Assembly (NCBI RefSeq): GCF_014287875.1 | Contig: NZ_JACOPN010000005.1 | Coordinates: 191,984-255,983, forward strand | Origin: Flintibacter faecis | GTDB taxonomy: Bacteria > Bacillota > Clostridia > Oscillospirales > Oscillospiraceae | DNA length: 64,000 nucleotides | Direction: 5' to 3' | Shown here: positions 61,076 to 64,000 of the stretch, piece by piece | How the letters are laid out: each line of letters starts with the position of its first letter | Numbering within the stretch: position 1 is the stretch's first letter | Notes under the pieces: generated by a model | Databases searched by the model: none | The model's input: the letters and a program-made list of their open reading frames with translations, nothing else | Told to the model about the DNA's origin: nothing | Position numbers and translations under genes: made by a program

Positions 61076-63172
61076 ATGACCGTCACACCGGACACCCCGC
61101 TGACGCAATTTCCCGGCGTGGGAGAGGTCCGGGCCAAAAAGCTCTCTCATCTGGGACTGAATACCGCCGGGGACCTGCTGACCTATTACCCCCGGGACTA
61201 TGAGGACCGGCGGCAGGTCTATGCCATCCGCCAGGCCCCGGAGGGGGTGCGGGTGTGCGTGCGGGCCATGGTGGCCCAGCGCCCCCGGCTCTCCCGGATC
61301 CGAAAGGGGCTGGATCTGGTCCAGGTGCCCGTGGTGGACCAGGGGGGCACGCTGCACCTGGCCTTTTTCAACCAGAGCTATGTGGAGCGTGCCCTGCTGC
61401 CCGGGGAGGACTATGTCTTCTACGGCCAGGTGGAGCGCCAGGGCAACCGCCTGTCCATGACCAACCCGGTGTTCGAGCGGGCGGACCGTCAGGACGTCAC
61501 CGGGCGCATCGTCCCCGTCTATCCCCTCACCGCCGGGATATCCGGCCACCTCCTGGCCGGTCTGGTGCGTCAGGCTCTGCCCTGTGCCCGGGGCCTGGCG
61601 GACACCCTGCCCCAGTCCATCCGCCAGGCCCACCACCTGGCGGCGGCGGAGTTTGCCCTCACCGCCATCCACTTTCCCCCGGACGACCGGGCGCTGGACC
61701 TGGCCCGGCGGCGGCTGGCCTTTGAGGAGCTCTTTTATCTGGCGGTGGGGCTGGCCTTTCTCAAGCGCCGCCGTACCACGCTCAGCACCGGCTGCCCCAT
61801 CCCCGCCCTGCCTGTGGAGCAGTTTGCCGCCCTGCTGCCCTTTACGCCCACCGATGCCCAGCGCCGGACCATGGAGGAGGCCGCCCGGGACATGGCCTGC
61901 GGCAGACCCATGAACCGGCTGGTCCAGGGGGACGTGGGCTCGGGCAAGACGGTGGTGGCCGCCTACGCCGGGTGGCTGGCAGTGCAGGGGGGCTTTCAGG
62001 CGGCTATGATGGCCCCAACGGAAGTGCTGGCCGAACAGCACTTCCGCACCCTGTCCGCCCTGCTCTCCCCCGCCGGGGTGCGGGTGGGCCTGCTCACCGG
62101 GGCCATGACCGCCGCCCAGAAGCGGAAGGTCCACGCCGACCTGGCGGCGGGGGACATCGACTTTGTGGTGGGCACCCACGCCCTGCTGTCCCAGGGGGTG
62201 GCCTTCCGGCGGCTGGCCCTTATCATCACCGACGAGCAGCACCGCTTCGGCGTGGAGCAGCGCTCCGCCCTGGCGGAGAAGTCTGCCGCCGGGGGGATGC
62301 CCTCCCCCCATGTGCTGGTCATGTCGGCCACCCCCATCCCCCGCACCCTGGCCCTGATCCTATATGGCGACCTGGATGTGTCCGTCATCGACCAGCTGCC
62401 CCCCAGGCGCACCCCCATCTCCACCTATGTCATCCGGGAGGACAAGCGGCAGCGGATGTATCAATTTGTCCGCCGCCAGGTGGGGGAGGGCCGGCAGGTG
62501 TATATCGTCTGCCCCGCAGTGGAGGAGGACCCGGAGGCCGCCCTGCCCGGGGAGGAATCCCCGGCGCTGACCCTGAAGGCGGTGAAGAGCTATGCCCAGC
62601 GCCTGCAGCGGGAGGTGTTCCCCGACCTGACGGTGGACATCCTCCATGGGAAGATGCGCCCCAGGGAGAAGGATGCGGCCATGCGGGCCTTCTCTCAGGG
62701 GAAGACGCAGGTGCTGGTGGCCACCACGGTGATCGAGGTGGGGGTGGACGTGCCCAACGCCACATTGATGATCATCGAGAATGCAGACCGCTTTGGCCTA
62801 AGCCAGCTCCACCAGCTCCGGGGCCGGGTGGGCCGGGGGGAGCACCCCTCCTTCTGCGTCCTGCTCACCGCCACCCGGAACCCGGATTCCATGGCCCGGC
62901 TGCGCACCCTGGCCTCCACCACCGACGGCTTTCAGATCTCCCGGGAGGACCTGAAGCTGCGGGGCCCGGGGGACTTCTTCGGGCGGCGGCAGCACGGTCT
63001 GCCCCAGATGAAGCTGTCTGACCTGGCCGCCGACATGCCCCTGCTCTACGAGGCCCAGGCCGCAGCGGAGGAGCTGCTCTCCCGCGACCCGGAGCTGAGC
63101 GAGACGGAAAACCGCCCCGTCCTGGCCCGCGTGCGGCGGCTATTTGAGGATACGGGGAATAGTTTGAACTAA
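61076..63172 (+). CDS. recG: ATP-dependent DNA helicase RecG
   Basis: This 698-residue helicase remodels stalled replication forks and Holliday junctions. An N-terminal wedge/OB domain (about 1-235) starts with an HhH-like FPGVGEVRAKKLSHLG. Helicase motif I is GDVGSGKTVVA (about 285), motif II DEQHRFG (a DEQH box), motif III MSATPIPRTLAL. Motif VI QLRGRVGRG precedes the RecG TRG-type C-terminal segment LRGPGDFFGRRQHGLP. Length is normal. GAAAGGAGG precedes the ATG. It lies divergent from the hydroxyacid dehydrogenase gene. Confidence 0.95.
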   Translation: MTVTPDTPLTQFPGVGEVRAKKLSHLGLNTAGDLLTYYPRDYEDRRQVYAIRQAPEGVRVCVRAMVAQRPRLSRIRKGLDLVQVPVVDQGGTLHLAFFNQSYVERALLPGEDYVFYGQVERQGNRLSMTNPVFERADRQDVTGRIVPVYPLTAGISGHLLAGLVRQALPCARGLADTLPQSIRQAHHLAAAEFALTAIHFPPDDRALDLARRRLAFEELFYLAVGLAFLKRRRTTLSTGCPIPALPVEQFAALLPFTPTDAQRRTMEEAARDMACGRPMNRLVQGDVGSGKTVVAAYAGWLAVQGGFQAAMMAPTEVLAEQHFRTLSALLSPAGVRVGLLTGAMTAAQKRKVHADLAAGDIDFVVGTHALLSQGVAFRRLALIITDEQHRFGVEQRSALAEKSAAGGMPSPHVLVMSATPIPRTLALILYGDLDVSVIDQLPPRRTPISTYVIREDKRQRMYQFVRRQVGEGRQVYIVCPAVEEDPEAALPGEESPALTLKAVKSYAQRLQREVFPDLTVDILHGKMRPREKDAAMRAFSQGKTQVLVATTVIEVGVDVPNATLMIIENADRFGLSQLHQLRGRVGRGEHPSFCVLLTATRNPDSMARLRTLASTTDGFQISREDLKLRGPGDFFGRRQHGLPQMKLSDLAADMPLLYEAQAAAEELLSRDPELSETENRPVLARVRRLFEDTGNSLN

Positions 63173-63178
63173 ATTACC

Positions 63179-63250
63179 CCGGGCGGATGATATCCGCCCC
63201 TACGAAAAACCTGCAACACTTGGTGTAGGGGCGGCTATTAGCCGCCCGGA
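63179..63250. repeat. R3 hairpin repeat, before the GNAT gene
   Basis: GGGCGGATGATATCCGCCCC and TACGAAAA... face TGTAGGGGCGGCTATTAGCC and GCCCGG. The unit lies between recG and the acetyltransferase gene and may act as a hairpin in the transcript. Confidence 0.7.
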
Positions 63251-63285
63251 AAAATCCCACAAAAACGAAAAAGTGAGGTAAAATT

Positions 63286-63759
63286 ATGTTGACTTTTCGT
63301 GACATCACCCTGGCCGACCGGGACCTGGTCATGCCCATGGTCCAGGCCTTTTATCAGACCGACGCGGTGGACCACCCGGTGGACCAGGCCATTCTGGACC
63401 GGTCCTTTCTGGCCGCTGCCGACCACGCCGAGCCCCTGCTGCGGGGAGTGCTGCTATTTGAAGGGGAGGAGCCGGTGGGCTACCTCTACCTGACCCAGTG
63501 CTACTCCGCCGAGGTGGGGGGCCGGTGTGTGTTCATCGAGGAGATATTCCTCCTGCCCCCCTTCCGCGGGATGGGGCTGGGCCACCAGATCATGGCCTGG
63601 ATCGAGAGCCAGTACCCCTCCGCCCGCCGCTTCCGCCTGGAGGTGACCGAGGTGAACCAGCGGGCCGCCGCCCTGTATGAAAAGAGCGGGTATCAGTACC
63701 TGCACTATGACCAGATGGTGCTGGACAAGATCAGCGGGGGAATTGACGAGCATATTTGA
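63286..63759 (+). CDS. GNAT-family N-acetyltransferase
   Basis: This 157-residue GNAT fold has the acetyl-CoA loop LLPPFRGMGLGHQIMAWIES (R/Q-x-x-G-x-G/A type, about 88-107) and the C-terminal YEKSGYQYLHYDQMVL. Its substrate is unknown. The ATG follows AGTGAGGT. R3 hairpins flank it on both sides (63179-63250 and 63777-63844). Confidence 0.88.
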   Translation: MLTFRDITLADRDLVMPMVQAFYQTDAVDHPVDQAILDRSFLAAADHAEPLLRGVLLFEGEEPVGYLYLTQCYSAEVGGRCVFIEEIFLLPPFRGMGLGHQIMAWIESQYPSARRFRLEVTEVNQRAAALYEKSGYQYLHYDQMVLDKISGGIDEHI

Positions 63760-63776
63760 GAAATGAGAAAAAACGC

Positions 63777-63844
63777 CGGGCGGCCAAAGGCCGCCCCTAC
63801 GGACAGCCGACGACACTTGGCGTAGGGGCGGATATTATCCGCCC
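63777..63844. repeat. R3 hairpin repeat, after the GNAT gene
   Basis: GGGCGGCCAAAGGCCGCCCC and TACGGACA face GGCGTAGGGGCGGATATTAT and CCGCCC. It is a second copy within 600 bp. Confidence 0.7.
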
Positions 63845-63881
63845 ACGGTGCCGGTGCGCCGACGGCGGGCGGACACAGAGG

Positions 63882-64000
63882 TGTATAGTGCAATAAGATA
63901 GTTTACACATCAGGCAACCACATGGTTTACAGTTTTGATACACTAGAGCCATATCGAGGCAGGAAAGGAAGAACGATATGGCCTGGGAAGAAAGGACTGT
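63882..64000 (+). mobile_element. Left end of an insertion sequence (IS481-like), cut by the window
   Basis: From about 63882 (TGTATAGTGCAATAAGATAG) the base composition changes. A short AT-rich leader of about 95 bp leads to a transposase-like start codon. TGT at the tip fits IS481-type ends. The other end is outside the window, so extent and target duplication cannot be checked. Confidence 0.5.
63978..64000 (+). CDS. Transposase/integrase start (partial)
   Basis: Only the first seven codons are present: MAWEERT. This resembles the N-terminus of IS481-like HTH/DDE transposases (MPWKERT-type). AGGAAAGGAAG precedes the ATG at good spacing. Too little is visible for a firm family call. Confidence 0.5.

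Overview
The window looks like a chromosomal segment of a GC-rich, spore-forming Clostridia, most likely Oscillospiraceae (Flavonifractor / Pseudoflavonifractor / Lawsonibacter-like). This is inferred from the alpha-operon order rpmJ-rpsM-rpsK-rpsD-rpoA-rplQ, a GPR spore protease, strong AGGAGG-type ribosome sites, frequent TTG starts, [FeFe] hydrogenase and corrinoid C1 chemistry, and an SLH-anchored C69 dipeptidase. No rRNA, tRNA or CRISPR array was recognised. The species cannot be named from sequence alone.

Layout. 1-3.4 kb: end of the ribosomal-protein/RNA polymerase alpha operon. 3.4-7.4 kb: TIM-barrel amidohydrolase, MgtE magnesium channel, DUF3048 lipoprotein. 7.5-11.3 kb: a two-gene operon of a NuoF-GltD-type flavoprotein fusion and an [FeFe] hydrogenase. 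11.4-14.6 kb: a low-GC island with a GH3 enzyme and the remains of a mobilizable element (an oriT-like site). 14.7-21.8 kb: corrinoid methyl-transfer genes (UroD-corrinoid fusion, DUF2284, RACo-type activator, homocysteine methyltransferase), interrupted by a DUF4261 cassette. 21.9-28.4 kb: SLH dipeptidase, Na/Pi cotransporter, ABC-F ATPase. 28.7-30.8 kb: a low-GC restriction-modification system with a NotI-like endonuclease and a broken HTH controller. 31.0-38.3 kb: a flavodoxin-like protein, a Rossmann dehydrogenase-like protein and a 1,595-residue protein joining HD, helical-repeat, nucleotidylyltransferase, acetyltransferase-like and phosphoribosyltransferase-like modules. This protein is the most unusual object in the window. 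38.7-46.7 kb: BrkB, S20, GPR, a 1.3 kb repeat array, HemW, MurA-WalJ-RlmH. 46.7-51.2 kb: RpiB and a TetR / Crp-Fnr / ABC-importer run. 51.3-54.9 kb: YfbR, ACT, UPF0210/PFL, prephenate dehydrogenase. 55.0-56.7 kb: a low-GC patch with an orphan membrane protein, a 52-residue two-helix protein and a serine recombinase. 56.9-63.8 kb: PutP, aminotransferase, D-2-hydroxyacid dehydrogenase, RecG and a GNAT. The right edge enters an insertion sequence.

Intergenic DNA is rich in three interspersed palindromic repeat families. R1 is about 35 bp, starts TCATTGCGAGGAG and often occurs as inverted pairs. R2 has GGGGAAGG arms around blocks like CCCCTCATCCGTCATGGC. R3 is a GGGCGG...CCGCCCCTACA hairpin. R2 and R3 combine into a unit of about 355 bp, present once at 20.1-20.5 kb and three times in tandem at 41.4-42.4 kb.

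All calls come from reading translated sequence and motifs. No database search was run. Starts were chosen from ribosome-binding sites and family N-termini, so some entries are shorter than the maximal open frame.
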